This document shows, one piece after another, positions 1 to 5,359 of a stretch of DNA of 5,359 bases. The translations under genes and the position numbers were made by a program. This DNA comes from QHWK01 sp035315685 (GTDB lineage Bacteria > Acidobacteriota > Vicinamibacteria > Vicinamibacterales > CAVVIG01): NCBI GenBank assembly GCA_035315685.1, contig DATFXR010000256.1, positions 1 to 5,359 of the forward strand. Reading direction: 5' to 3'. The notes below the pieces were generated by a model. That model searched no databases. It was not told the origin of the DNA and saw only the letters and a list, made by a program, of their open reading frames with translations. How positions within the stretch are numbered: position 1 is the stretch's first letter; each line of letters starts with the position of its first letter.

Positions 1-1
1 C

Positions 2-1642
2 GAGTCGATCGACTACGTGAACCGGACGGGACAGCAGGACTTCTTTCGCATCATCGTTCAGAACGTGCGCGACGCGGCGCAGCCGCGTGACCTGAACATC
101 TTCTCGTTCGCGCCGGAGTGCGCCGCCGCTGGTCCGCTCACGCTCGCGGCCCCGTCGCACGAGCGTCACAACTTCAACACCGCAACGCGCAGCGTGTCGG
201 CGCAGAGCGACGCCGGCGGCTCGCCGGTGAGCGTCATATCGGTCGGTGCCGTCTGCTCGGCGTCGGCGGCGGCCGCGTCGTACTTCTCGAACCGCGTTTC
301 GAACGAGTCGTGCCTCGACACCACCAATCGCACAGCGGAGTACTTCAGCAGCCGCGGCCCGACCATCGACGGACGTCCGAAGCCCGACATCGCCGCGATT
401 GACGGCGTCTCGATCACCGGCGCCGGTTCGTTCGGCAGCCCGTTCTTCGGCACGTCCGCCGCAGCGCCGCACATGGGCGGAATCGCCGCGCTGCTGCTGC
501 AGGGCGCGCCGTGCCTGTTGAACCGCTCGACGACCACGATTGGCGCCGCATCCGCGCGCACCACCATTCGAAATCTGCTGCTCGGCAACGCGGTCAAGCT
601 CTCGACTGACAATCCGGACAACGTCTTCGGTGCCGGCCGCGCCGATGCGTTCTCGTCGCTGCGTGCGACGCTGCCCACCTGGCACGGCGCGAGCACGACG
701 CTGACCTTCGATGCGAACTCGACTTTCGGCGTCGCGCTGACGCCGGACCAACTCGGCTTCACCGATCCGAACAGTTGCTCGCTGACGGCGCTTGCGTGGA
801 CAGGCGGGTGCGGCACTTCTCCGGGCACCACGATGACATGCGCCGCCGGCACCAACGCGGTGACCGTCGCCGCGTCGAACAACAACTTCGCGTTTGGTCC
901 CACCGCCGACCTGCAGGTCGTCGTCAGAGACTTCGCCGTCGACGTCGCGCCGGCGGTCGCGTCGCTTCCGGCCGGCGCCACCAGCACGCACGTCGTCACC
1001 ATCACGCCGCAGAACGGGGTGTACAACACCGAGATCACGCTCAGCTGTGCGAGCGGCAATCTGCCCCCGCAAACCACGTGCACGTTCGACCCGCCGACGG
1101 TGACGCCGGGATCGAGCCCCGTCCGCTCCACGCTGACGCTCTCGACGACGGCTCGTACGGCCGCCTCGACGACGGCCGGTGCCGGCCGTCCGACGGCGCC
1201 ACGAGCGATTGCGCCGCGCGCCGCCGGCTCGGGCCTCGCGCTGTTTCCCGGAACGCTCGGCTTCAACGCGCAGACTCTCTCGACCACGTCGCCCCCGCAG
1301 TTCGTGTCGCTGACGAACATCGGGACCGGAGCGCTCGCCATCTCCAGCATTACGGCAAGCGGCGATTTCGGAGTGGTGAACAACTGCGGATCCACGGTCG
1401 CCATCGGGGCGTCGTGCCAGATCGCCGTCGCGTTCACGCCAACCGCCGTGGGCGCGCGGACCGGATCGCTCTCGGTCGTGGACGACGCGTCGGGCAGTCC
1501 GCATACCGTGTCGCTCAGCGGCACCGGCCAGACGGCGCCGTCGTCGACCGGCGGCACGCCAGCGGGGAGCTACACCATCGGTGTCAGCGGGACGGTCGGG
1601 ACGCTGTCGCACTTCGGGAACGTGGTCCTCACGGTGCAATGA
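2..1642 (+). CDS. S8 (subtilisin-like) secreted serine protease, C-terminal part, with Ig-like and HYDIN/ASPM-type C-terminal domains; 5' truncated by window
   Basis: The frame is open from base 2, so the true start and the catalytic Asp, His and oxyanion Asn lie left of the window; the GTG at 17 is only an internal codon. Counting residues from that GTG, the subtilase core ends with FSSRGPTIDGRPKPDI (110-125) and the nucleophile motif GTSAAAPHMGG (145-155), with catalytic Ser147 at bases 455-457. A core-closing GAGRADA follows (206-211 region). Downstream lie a beta-rich linker, an Ig-like segment with the typical SCASGNLPPQTTCTFDPPTV (343-362), and an Ala/Thr/Pro-rich linker (378-405). A HYDIN/ASPM 'choice-of-anchor D' type repeat (about 408-504) contains SLTNIGTGAL, NNCGSTVAIGASCQIAVAFTP and a closing SLSGTG. 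The protein ends with an Ig-like edge strand, TPAGSYTIGVSGTVG to VVLTVQ. The family cleaves proteins outside the cytoplasm; the substrate is unknown. The first lipoprotein gene begins 18 nt downstream, so co-transcription is likely. Confidence 0.9.
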   Translation, partial: ESIDYVNRTGQQDFFRIIVQNVRDAAQPRDLNIFSFAPECAAAGPLTLAAPSHERHNFNTATRSVSAQSDAGGSPVSVISVGAVCSASAAAASYFSNRVSNESCLDTTNRTAEYFSSRGPTIDGRPKPDIAAIDGVSITGAGSFGSPFFGTSAAAPHMGGIAALLLQGAPCLLNRSTTTIGAASARTTIRNLLLGNAVKLSTDNPDNVFGAGRADAFSSLRATLPTWHGASTTLTFDANSTFGVALTPDQLGFTDPNSCSLTALAWTGGCGTSPGTTMTCAAGTNAVTVAASNNNFAFGPTADLQVVVRDFAVDVAPAVASLPAGATSTHVVTITPQNGVYNTEITLSCASGNLPPQTTCTFDPPTVTPGSSPVRSTLTLSTTARTAASTTAGAGRPTAPRAIAPRAAGSGLALFPGTLGFNAQTLSTTSPPQFVSLTNIGTGALAISSITASGDFGVVNNCGSTVAIGASCQIAVAFTPTAVGARTGSLSVVDDASGSPHTVSLSGTGQTAPSSTGGTPAGSYTIGVSGTVGTLSHFGNVVLTVQ

Positions 1643-1660
1643 CAGGTATCATTTGAAGCG

Positions 1661-2065
1661 ATGAAATGGATGCTCCTGGTCGTGCTTGGCATCGCATTGG
1701 CCGCGCCTGGATGTCGAGACCCTGTGCCGCCGGCGACTCCGACTCCGGCGACGCCGACGATTCCTGAAACGTTCACGGGAACGCTGCTGCCGCTCGGCTC
1801 GAGCACGAATACCTTTCTCGTGCAGCGGGCCGGCGGCATTCAGGTGAGCCTCACGAGTGTCTCCCCGGCCGCGTTAGTGGGGATCGGCGTCGGCACACCC
1901 AGCGGCGCGAGCTGCCTGACGCTCGACCACATGACCGTCGTCGCGGGCCCGAATGCGCAGATGATCGGGACGGCGACCGTTCCCGGAAACTTCTGCGTGT
2001 CCGTCTTCGATGTCGGAAATCTCGTCGAGACCGTGAACTATACGGTGGTGGTTCTGCATTCATGA
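1661..2065 (+). CDS. Small putative lipoprotein with PPC-like beta-sandwich (paralogue of the next gene)
   Basis: This 134-residue protein starts with a short charged end and a hydrophobic stretch (MKWMLLVVLGIALAAPGC). Cys18 is the likely lipidation site, although A-P-G-C is an imperfect lipobox because Pro sits at -2. A Pro/Thr-rich linker (21-35, PATPTPATPT) leads to a beta-rich domain of about 98 residues: ETFTGTLLPLGSSTNTF, VSLTSVSP, GIGVGTPSGASC and FCVSVFDVGN, closing with VNYTVVVL. The order resembles bacterial pre-peptidase C-terminal (PPC) domains, but that assignment is by pattern only. Cys85 and Cys112 match a Cys pair in the next gene and could form a disulfide. ATG 1661 gives the signal sequence; ATG 1670 is an alternative. 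The upstream TTGAAG is at best a weak ribosome site. The gene lies 18 nt after the protease and overlaps the next gene by 4 nt. Its molecular function is unknown; export and membrane anchoring are inferred. Confidence 0.8.
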   Translation: MKWMLLVVLGIALAAPGCRDPVPPATPTPATPTIPETFTGTLLPLGSSTNTFLVQRAGGIQVSLTSVSPAALVGIGVGTPSGASCLTLDHMTVVAGPNAQMIGTATVPGNFCVSVFDVGNLVETVNYTVVVLHS

Positions 2066-2481
2066 TCCGTAGCCGGTTCTTCGCCGCGCTGCTGTGTGCG
2101 GTCGCGGTCAGCGCGTGCAACAACAATTCGACGAGCGGGACGGTCAGCGCGCCGACGACCACGCGAACGACCGACACGTTTTCGGGTACCGTGCAGGTGG
2201 GGTCGAGCGCGTTCCACAGCTTTCCGGTGTCGCAGACCGGTACGACGGACGTGACGCTGACGGCAACGACCCCGTCGGCGACAGTCGTGATGGGGCTCGC
2301 GGTCGGCACGACCGGAGATGGCGGTTGCACGCCGCTCGCCGGTGCAGCGACGAACGTCGTGGCCGGCTCGACGCCACAAATCACCGGTGTCACAACCTCG
2401 GGCACGCTGTGCGTCCAGATCCGCGATATCGGCCAGGCGACCGGTCCGGTGACTTATACGATCACGGTGACCCATCCGTAG
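2062..2481 (+). CDS. Small putative lipoprotein with PPC-like beta-sandwich, tandem paralogue
   Basis: This 139-residue protein has a clear lipoprotein signal: MIRSR, a hydrophobic core, and lipobox V16-S17-A18-C19. A flexible Asn/Ser/Thr-rich linker (20-37) follows, then one beta-rich domain: DTFSGTVQVGSSAFHSF, VTLTATTP, MGLAVGTTGDGGC and LCVQIRDIGQ, ending VTYTITVTHP. It aligns along the whole domain with the preceding protein: DTFSGT with ETFTGT, GLAVGTT with GIGVGTP, CVQIRDIG with CVSVFDVG, and VTYTITV with VNYTVVV. Cys89 and Cys117 correspond to Cys85 and Cys112 there (28 versus 27 residues apart). The start overlaps the upstream stop as ATGA, which implies translational coupling. No terminator with a T-tract follows. 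Function is unknown; a binding or accessory role beside the protease is only inferred. The tandem arrangement points to local gene duplication with strong divergence. Confidence 0.83.
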   Translation: MIRSRFFAALLCAVAVSACNNNSTSGTVSAPTTTRTTDTFSGTVQVGSSAFHSFPVSQTGTTDVTLTATTPSATVVMGLAVGTTGDGGCTPLAGAATNVVAGSTPQITGVTTSGTLCVQIRDIGQATGPVTYTITVTHP

Positions 2482-2517
2482 ACCAGACGCTCGGCTTGAG
2501 CACGTTTCATTTGTATG

Positions 2518-2569
2518 TAGTGTCCGCCTTCAGGCGGACCTTGAGAAGTCCGGCTAAAGCCGGACACTA
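2518..2569. repeat. 52-bp double-hairpin palindromic element (REP/BIME-like)
   Basis: The element is symmetrical. TAGT at the left end mirrors ACTA at the right end. Inside are two hairpins with perfect 8-bp arms: GTCCGCCT/AGGCGGAC around TC (2522-2539) and GTCCGGCT/AGCCGGAC around AA (2548-2565). They are separated by the 8-nt spacer CTTGAGAA. The outer arms TAGTGTCCG (2518-2526) and CGGACACTA (2561-2569) can also pair over 9 bp, so one large cruciform is an alternative fold. No T-run follows, so a standard intrinsic terminator is unlikely. No flanking target duplication is apparent. Similar small palindromes in bacteria are REP elements moved by REP-associated tyrosine transposases; that link is inference here because only one copy is visible. 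Confidence 0.8.
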
Positions 2570-2621
2570 GGTGATACAGGGAAACGAGAAACGCTGTAGA
2601 GGCTTCGTGTTACGTCGAACG

Positions 2622-2708
2622 AGAACCAGAACCCGGAACCCAGAACTAGAACCCTGAACCAGAACCAGAACCTGAACCCTGAACCCTGAACCCTGAACGC
2701 TGAACCCG
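2622..2708. repeat. Degenerate heptamer tandem repeat, consensus GAACCCT
   Basis: About 13 units of 6-7 bp cover this tract. Three consecutive perfect GAACCCT copies lie at 2674-2694, followed by GAACGCT (2695-2701) and GAACCCG (2702-2708). Units to the left are degenerate (GAACCAG, GAACCCG, GAACTAG) or shortened to six bases (AGAACC). Divergence rises with distance from the gene. The tract stops one base before the ATG at 2710 and leaves no Shine-Dalgarno sequence. A 7-bp unit shifts frame at each copy and contains TGA across unit junctions, so the tract is not coding on this strand. On the other strand it would read as a low-complexity Phe/Arg/Gly/Trp-rich peptide, which is not credible as a gene. 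Confidence 0.88.
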
Positions 2709-2709
2709 A

Positions 2710-3561
2710 ATGCGCGCTACCGACGCGGAACTGACCACGCTGGCCGCGAGCCACGACATCATCAGCCTCGGTGTCCTTGCCGACGAGGCGCGGCGTCGCC
2801 GTCACGGAACGACGACGACGTTCGTGCGCGTTGCGACTGTGACCGCCGAGCCGGGTGCGCCGGCGGCGCATCCGCCTTCGGCCGGCGAGGTACGCATCGT
2901 GGGCGCGCCAGCGTCGCGAACGGCGGCAGTTGACCGCGTGCGTGAGGTCGCCGCGAACGCAAGTGGCGCCGTGGTGACGGGATTTGCGCTCGCCGATCTC
3001 GAGATACTGGCAGCGCAACAGGGACTGACGCTTCGCGCGCTCCTCGAGGAGATGAGATCCGCGGGACTCGAGCTCGTCGCGGAAGCGGCGATCGATCGCC
3101 TGCACGACGCCCGCCGCTCGATTGAAGAGGTGAACATCGCGGGCCTCGGTCTCGCGCGGCTCACCGTCGAGCAATCGCCGTCGAGCGACCTGGCGCCGCT
3201 GCTCAAGCGGGTCGCGGATCTGCAGCGGGCGGTCGCGGTGATTCGGGCGTTCGCGCCGTTGCCGCGCCGCGTCAACCCTGCTGTCCCGACCACCGGCTAC
3301 GAGGACGTCAAGCACGTGGCGCTGGCGCGCATCATCGTCGACAACATCGCGTCGATTCAGATCGACTGGTCGCTCTACGGACCGAAGCTCGCGCAGGTCG
3401 CGCTCACGGTCGGCGCCGACGACGTCGACGCCGTGTCGCCCGAGGACGAAACGACCGAGGGCCGGCGGCGGGCGCCGCTCGAGGAGATCCGCCGCAACAT
3501 CCGCGCCGCAGGGCTGGATCCGGTCGAGCGCAACGGCCGCTTCGACGTCATCTCACGATGA
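2710..3561 (+). CDS. Cysteine-free MqnE-like protein (aminofutalosine synthase homologue lacking the radical SAM motif)
   Basis: This 283-residue protein resembles MqnE at both ends. DIISLGVLADEARRRRHG (16-33) matches the helix before the MqnE barrel. TGYEDVKHVALARIIVDN (195-212) and GPKLAQVALTVGADDVD (224-240) match the C-terminal region, where GADD-D favours MqnE over MqnC. PVERNGRFDV (271-280) matches the MqnE tail. MqnE normally has about 370 residues and uses a [4Fe-4S] cluster with S-adenosylmethionine to make aminofutalosine. Here the expected CxxxCxxC stretch is gone: TFVRV (37-41) is followed by an Ala/Pro-rich linker and EVRIVG (60-65). The protein has no cysteine, and the GGGAE region reads ELVAEAA (121-127). 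Radical SAM catalysis is therefore improbable. ATG 2710 is supported because an in-frame TGA lies at 2701-2703; no ribosome site is seen. The stop overlaps mqnA by ATGA. It may be a regulatory or scaffold subunit, or a repurposed enzyme; the role is unknown. Confidence 0.8.
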   Translation: MRATDAELTTLAASHDIISLGVLADEARRRRHGTTTTFVRVATVTAEPGAPAAHPPSAGEVRIVGAPASRTAAVDRVREVAANASGAVVTGFALADLEILAAQQGLTLRALLEEMRSAGLELVAEAAIDRLHDARRSIEEVNIAGLGLARLTVEQSPSSDLAPLLKRVADLQRAVAVIRAFAPLPRRVNPAVPTTGYEDVKHVALARIIVDNIASIQIDWSLYGPKLAQVALTVGADDVDAVSPEDETTEGRRRAPLEEIRRNIRAAGLDPVERNGRFDVISR

Positions 3562-4346
3562 TTCGACTCGGTGCGGTCGGCTACTTGAACGCGCGGCCGC
3601 TCGTCTACGGTCTCGAGCGCGTTCCCCGCTTCGACATTCGCTACGACATTCCGGCCGAGTGTGCGCGCCTGCTGCATGGCCGCGAGACCGACGTCGGGCT
3701 CATCCCGTCGATCGAATACCTGCGCGGCCCGAAGCCCTACGCGATCGTGCCTGGCGCCGGTGTCACGTCGAAAGGACCGGTCGCGTCCGTCGCCGTTTAT
3801 ACGCGGCGCGACCCGCACGACATCCGCACGATCGCCGTGGACAGCAGCTCGAGGACGTCGGTGGCGTTGGCGACGGTGCTGCTACAGCGCCAGTTCGGTA
3901 TCACGCCTGAGGCGGTGTCGATGGCGCCGGAACTCGACCAGATGCTGGCGTGCGCGGACGCGGCGCTGATCATCGGCGACGTCGCGCTTTTTCTTGGCGA
4001 CGGCGCGTCCGGCGCCGCGAAACTGGACCTCGGGGAGATCTGGACGCAGTCTACCGGCCTGCCGTTCGTCTACGCGGTGTGGACGGGATGGCCGGATGCC
4101 GCCACCCCCGACGATGTCGCCGCACTCCAGCATGCCCGCGACGAAGGCGTCGCACACGCTGATGCGGTCGCGCAGGCGTACTATCCGGACGACCGGGACC
4201 GGCAAACCATTGCCGCCCGGTACCTGCGCGATAATATCCGGTACCGAGTTGGCGACGAGGAACTCGAAGGGCTGCGGACTTTCTTCCGTTACGCGGCCGA
4301 ACTGAACCTCGCGTCGTTCGACGGCACGCTGAGATTCTTCCGATGA
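3558..4346 (+). CDS. mqnA: Chorismate dehydratase MqnA (menaquinone via futalosine)
   Basis: MqnA removes water from chorismate to give 3-[(1-carboxyvinyl)oxy]benzoate, the first committed step of the futalosine route in the cytoplasm. The 262-residue length is normal for this family, which has a periplasmic-binding-protein-like two-lobe fold. Family marks appear in order: RLGAVGYLNARPLVYGLE (3-20, with the conserved YLN), DVGLIPSIEYL (45-55), SKGPVASV (71-78), DSSSRTSVALATVLL (95-109), ALIIGDVAL (136-144), DLGEIWTQSTGLPFVYAVW (157-175), and the C-terminal YLRDNIRY (222-229) with ELEGLRTFFRYAAE. No signal peptide is present, as expected for the enzyme rather than a transport-binding protein. 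Both ends overlap neighbouring genes by ATGA, so translation is probably coupled to the MqnE-like gene and to mqnC. No separate ribosome site is obvious. No key motif appears lost. Confidence 0.95.
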   Translation: MIRLGAVGYLNARPLVYGLERVPRFDIRYDIPAECARLLHGRETDVGLIPSIEYLRGPKPYAIVPGAGVTSKGPVASVAVYTRRDPHDIRTIAVDSSSRTSVALATVLLQRQFGITPEAVSMAPELDQMLACADAALIIGDVALFLGDGASGAAKLDLGEIWTQSTGLPFVYAVWTGWPDAATPDDVAALQHARDEGVAHADAVAQAYYPDDRDRQTIAARYLRDNIRYRVGDEELEGLRTFFRYAAELNLASFDGTLRFFR

Positions 4347-5359
4347 TCGACGCCATTGCGCACAAGGTACGGGCCGGCGGGCGGGTGAGCGCACGCGAGG
4401 CGCTCGAGCTGTACCGCGGCGCGCCGACAGCGCTGCTCGGCCGTCTTGCTGACGCCGTGCGCGCCCGCAAGCACCCGGACGGAATCGTTACCTACATCAT
4501 CGACCGCAACGTCAACTACACGAACGTGTGCGTCGCGAAGTGCACGTTCTGCGCCTTCTATCGCGACGTTGGATCGCCCGACGGGTACGTGCTCGGCTTC
4601 GACGAGCTGTTCCGCAAGATTGACGAGACGATTGCCGTCGGCGGCGTCCAGCTGCTGCTGCAGGGCGGCCACAACCCGGACCTGCCGCTGAAGTGGTACG
4701 AGGATCTGTTCCGTGCCATCAAAGAGCGCTATCCGGCCTTCAAGCTCCACGCCTTGTCGCCGCCTGAGGTGATTCACCTCTCGAGGCTGTCGCAGCTGCC
4801 AGTTCCGGCGGTGCTCGACCGTCTGATCGCGGCGGGACTCGACAGCGTGCCGGGAGGCGGCGCCGAAATCCTCGTCGATCGCGTGCGGCGGCTGCTGCAC
4901 TGCTACGGCAAGGCGACTTCTGACGAGTGGATCGACGTCATGCGCCACGCGCATCGCGCCGGGCTCCGCACGACGGCGACGATGATGTACGGGACGGTCG
5001 AGACCGAAGCGGAGCGTCTCGAACATCTGCTGCGGCTGCGCGCGCTGCAGGACGAGACTGGCGGGTTCACGGCGTTCATCACCTGGAGCTATCAGCCCGA
5101 TCACACCGAGCTCGCCGGAACCGAAGCGACCGGCATCGACTACCTCCGGACGCTTGCCATCGCGCGCATCGTGCTCGACAACTTCGACAACCTGCAGGCG
5201 TCCTGGGTGACGCAGGGGGGCAAGGTCGGGCAGTTGAGCCTGGCCTTCGGCGCCAACGACATGGGCAGCGTGATGATCGAGGAGAATGTCGTCCGCGCCG
5301 CCGGCGCCGCGTACTGCATGGACGAAGCCGAAATCGTCCGCAACATCGAGGATGCTGGT
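4343..5359 (+). CDS. mqnC: Dehypoxanthine futalosine cyclase MqnC, radical SAM; 3' end cut by window
   Basis: MqnC converts dehypoxanthine futalosine to its cyclic form with a 5'-deoxyadenosyl radical. The 339 visible codons are open to the right edge; family length suggests roughly 25-45 residues are missing. The cluster-binding motif is intact as C63-VAK-C67-TF-C70 (bases 4529-4552) within YIIDRNVNYTNVCVAKC. LLQGGHNPDLPLKWYEDLF (105-123) is the MqnC version of this segment; MqnE has a GGLHP-type sequence instead. HALSPPE (136-142), DSVPGGGAEIL (167-177), LQDETGGFTAFITW (235-248), SWVTQGGKVGQ (287-297) and GANDMGSVMIEENV (303-316) follow. HCYGKATSDEW (186-196) departs slightly from the usual SPKK-type loop. 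The start overlaps the mqnA stop as ATGA. Gene order implies co-regulation with mqnA; remaining pathway genes (a genuine mqnE, mqnB, mqnD) are not in view. Confidence 0.95.
   Translation, partial: MIDAIAHKVRAGGRVSAREALELYRGAPTALLGRLADAVRARKHPDGIVTYIIDRNVNYTNVCVAKCTFCAFYRDVGSPDGYVLGFDELFRKIDETIAVGGVQLLLQGGHNPDLPLKWYEDLFRAIKERYPAFKLHALSPPEVIHLSRLSQLPVPAVLDRLIAAGLDSVPGGGAEILVDRVRRLLHCYGKATSDEWIDVMRHAHRAGLRTTATMMYGTVETEAERLEHLLRLRALQDETGGFTAFITWSYQPDHTELAGTEATGIDYLRTLAIARIVLDNFDNLQASWVTQGGKVGQLSLAFGANDMGSVMIEENVVRAAGAAYCMDEAEIVRNIEDAG

Larger units (their letters stand above)
2482..2709. other. Repeat-rich spacer between the secreted-protein genes and the mqn operon
   Basis: This 228-bp spacer holds no credible gene. 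From left to right it contains about 36 bp of unique sequence, the 52-bp double-hairpin element, about 50 bp of unique sequence (2570-2621), and the heptamer tract that runs up to the next start codon. I looked for -35/-10 pairs and found none convincing. Any promoter for the mqn operon must lie in the unique stretches, inside the repeats, or further upstream. Readthrough from the lipoprotein genes is also possible, since no T-tract terminator is visible. Confidence 0.7.

Noticed and set aside
166..1557. 463-codon open frame on the minus strand opposite the protease
   Set aside because: The plus strand carries unmistakable subtilase, Ig-like and HYDIN-type motifs in a frame open across the whole region. 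Long antisense frames are expected in DNA this GC-rich, and the antisense product has no recognisable motif.
775..1656. 293-codon open frame on the plus strand in another frame of the protease gene
   Set aside because: Its product is Arg/His/Asp-rich low-complexity sequence typical of a shifted GC-rich frame, and it overlaps clear domain sequence in the real frame.
2518..2569. Double hairpin as a rho-independent terminator for the lipoprotein genes
   Set aside because: Stems are strong, but neither hairpin is followed by a T-run on either strand. A role in halting transcription cannot be excluded but is not supported.
2622..2708. Heptamer tract as a telomere-like array or CRISPR array
   Set aside because: CCCTGAA resembles eukaryotic telomere units, but the tract is short, degenerate and internal to bacterial genes. 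There are no spacers or long direct repeats as in CRISPR.
2554..3315. 253-codon minus-strand frame running from the MqnE-like gene into the heptamer tract
   Set aside because: Its C-terminal part is simply the translated heptamer repeat (Phe/Arg/Gly/Trp-rich), and the rest is an Arg-rich shadow of the MqnE-like frame.
2710..3561. MqnE-like gene as a simple pseudogene
   Set aside because: There is no internal stop or frameshift, C-terminal motifs are well kept, and the 4-nt overlap with mqnA is intact. Loss is confined to catalytic regions, which suggests a pseudoenzyme rather than decay.
3558..4346. MqnA as a periplasmic solute-binding protein
   Set aside because: The fold family is shared, but there is no signal peptide. 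The sequence carries MqnA-specific motifs and is coupled to mqnC.
4289..5104. 271-codon minus-strand frame opposite mqnA/mqnC
   Set aside because: It lies opposite highly conserved MqnC sequence including the CxxxCxxC motif and shows no motif of its own.

Overview
The window is a GC-rich bacterial segment with every recognisable gene on the + strand. It divides into two gene groups separated by a repeat-rich spacer. The style of the secreted proteins suggests Acidobacteriota, perhaps a Vicinamibacteria-like lineage: a subtilase with HYDIN/ASPM-type and Ig-like C-terminal repeats, and small lipoproteins ending in 'TYTITVTHP'-like strands. Menaquinone genes of the futalosine route and a GTCCGGC-type palindromic repeat fit this. 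The assignment is inference from family style, since no rRNA or taxonomic marker is present.

Region 1 (2-2481) encodes exported proteins. It holds the C-terminal part of an S8 subtilisin-like protease (the start lies left of the window). An 18-nt gap follows, then two small paralogous putative lipoproteins, 1661-2065 and 2062-2481, that overlap by ATGA. The layout suggests one transcript for a secreted or surface protease and two accessory lipoproteins.

Region 2 (2482-2709) is non-coding and consists mostly of repeats. A compact 52-bp element of two hairpins (2518-2569) is followed by a degenerate GAACCCT heptamer tract (about 2622-2708). The tract ends one base before the next start codon.

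Region 3 (2710-5359) is an operon for menaquinone biosynthesis through futalosine. Its three genes are joined by ATGA overlaps: an MqnE-like protein with no cysteine at all (2710-3561), mqnA (chorismate dehydratase, 3558-4346), and mqnC (radical SAM dehypoxanthine futalosine cyclase, from 4343, running off the right edge). MqnA starts the pathway and MqnC performs the later cyclisation. MqnE should catalyse the step between them. The MqnE-like protein here has lost the CxxxCxxC iron-sulfur motif and the GGGAE-type motif but keeps the family's N-terminal helix and C-terminal region. It is therefore probably not a radical SAM enzyme, although its reading frame and operon linkage are intact. This is the most notable observation in the window.
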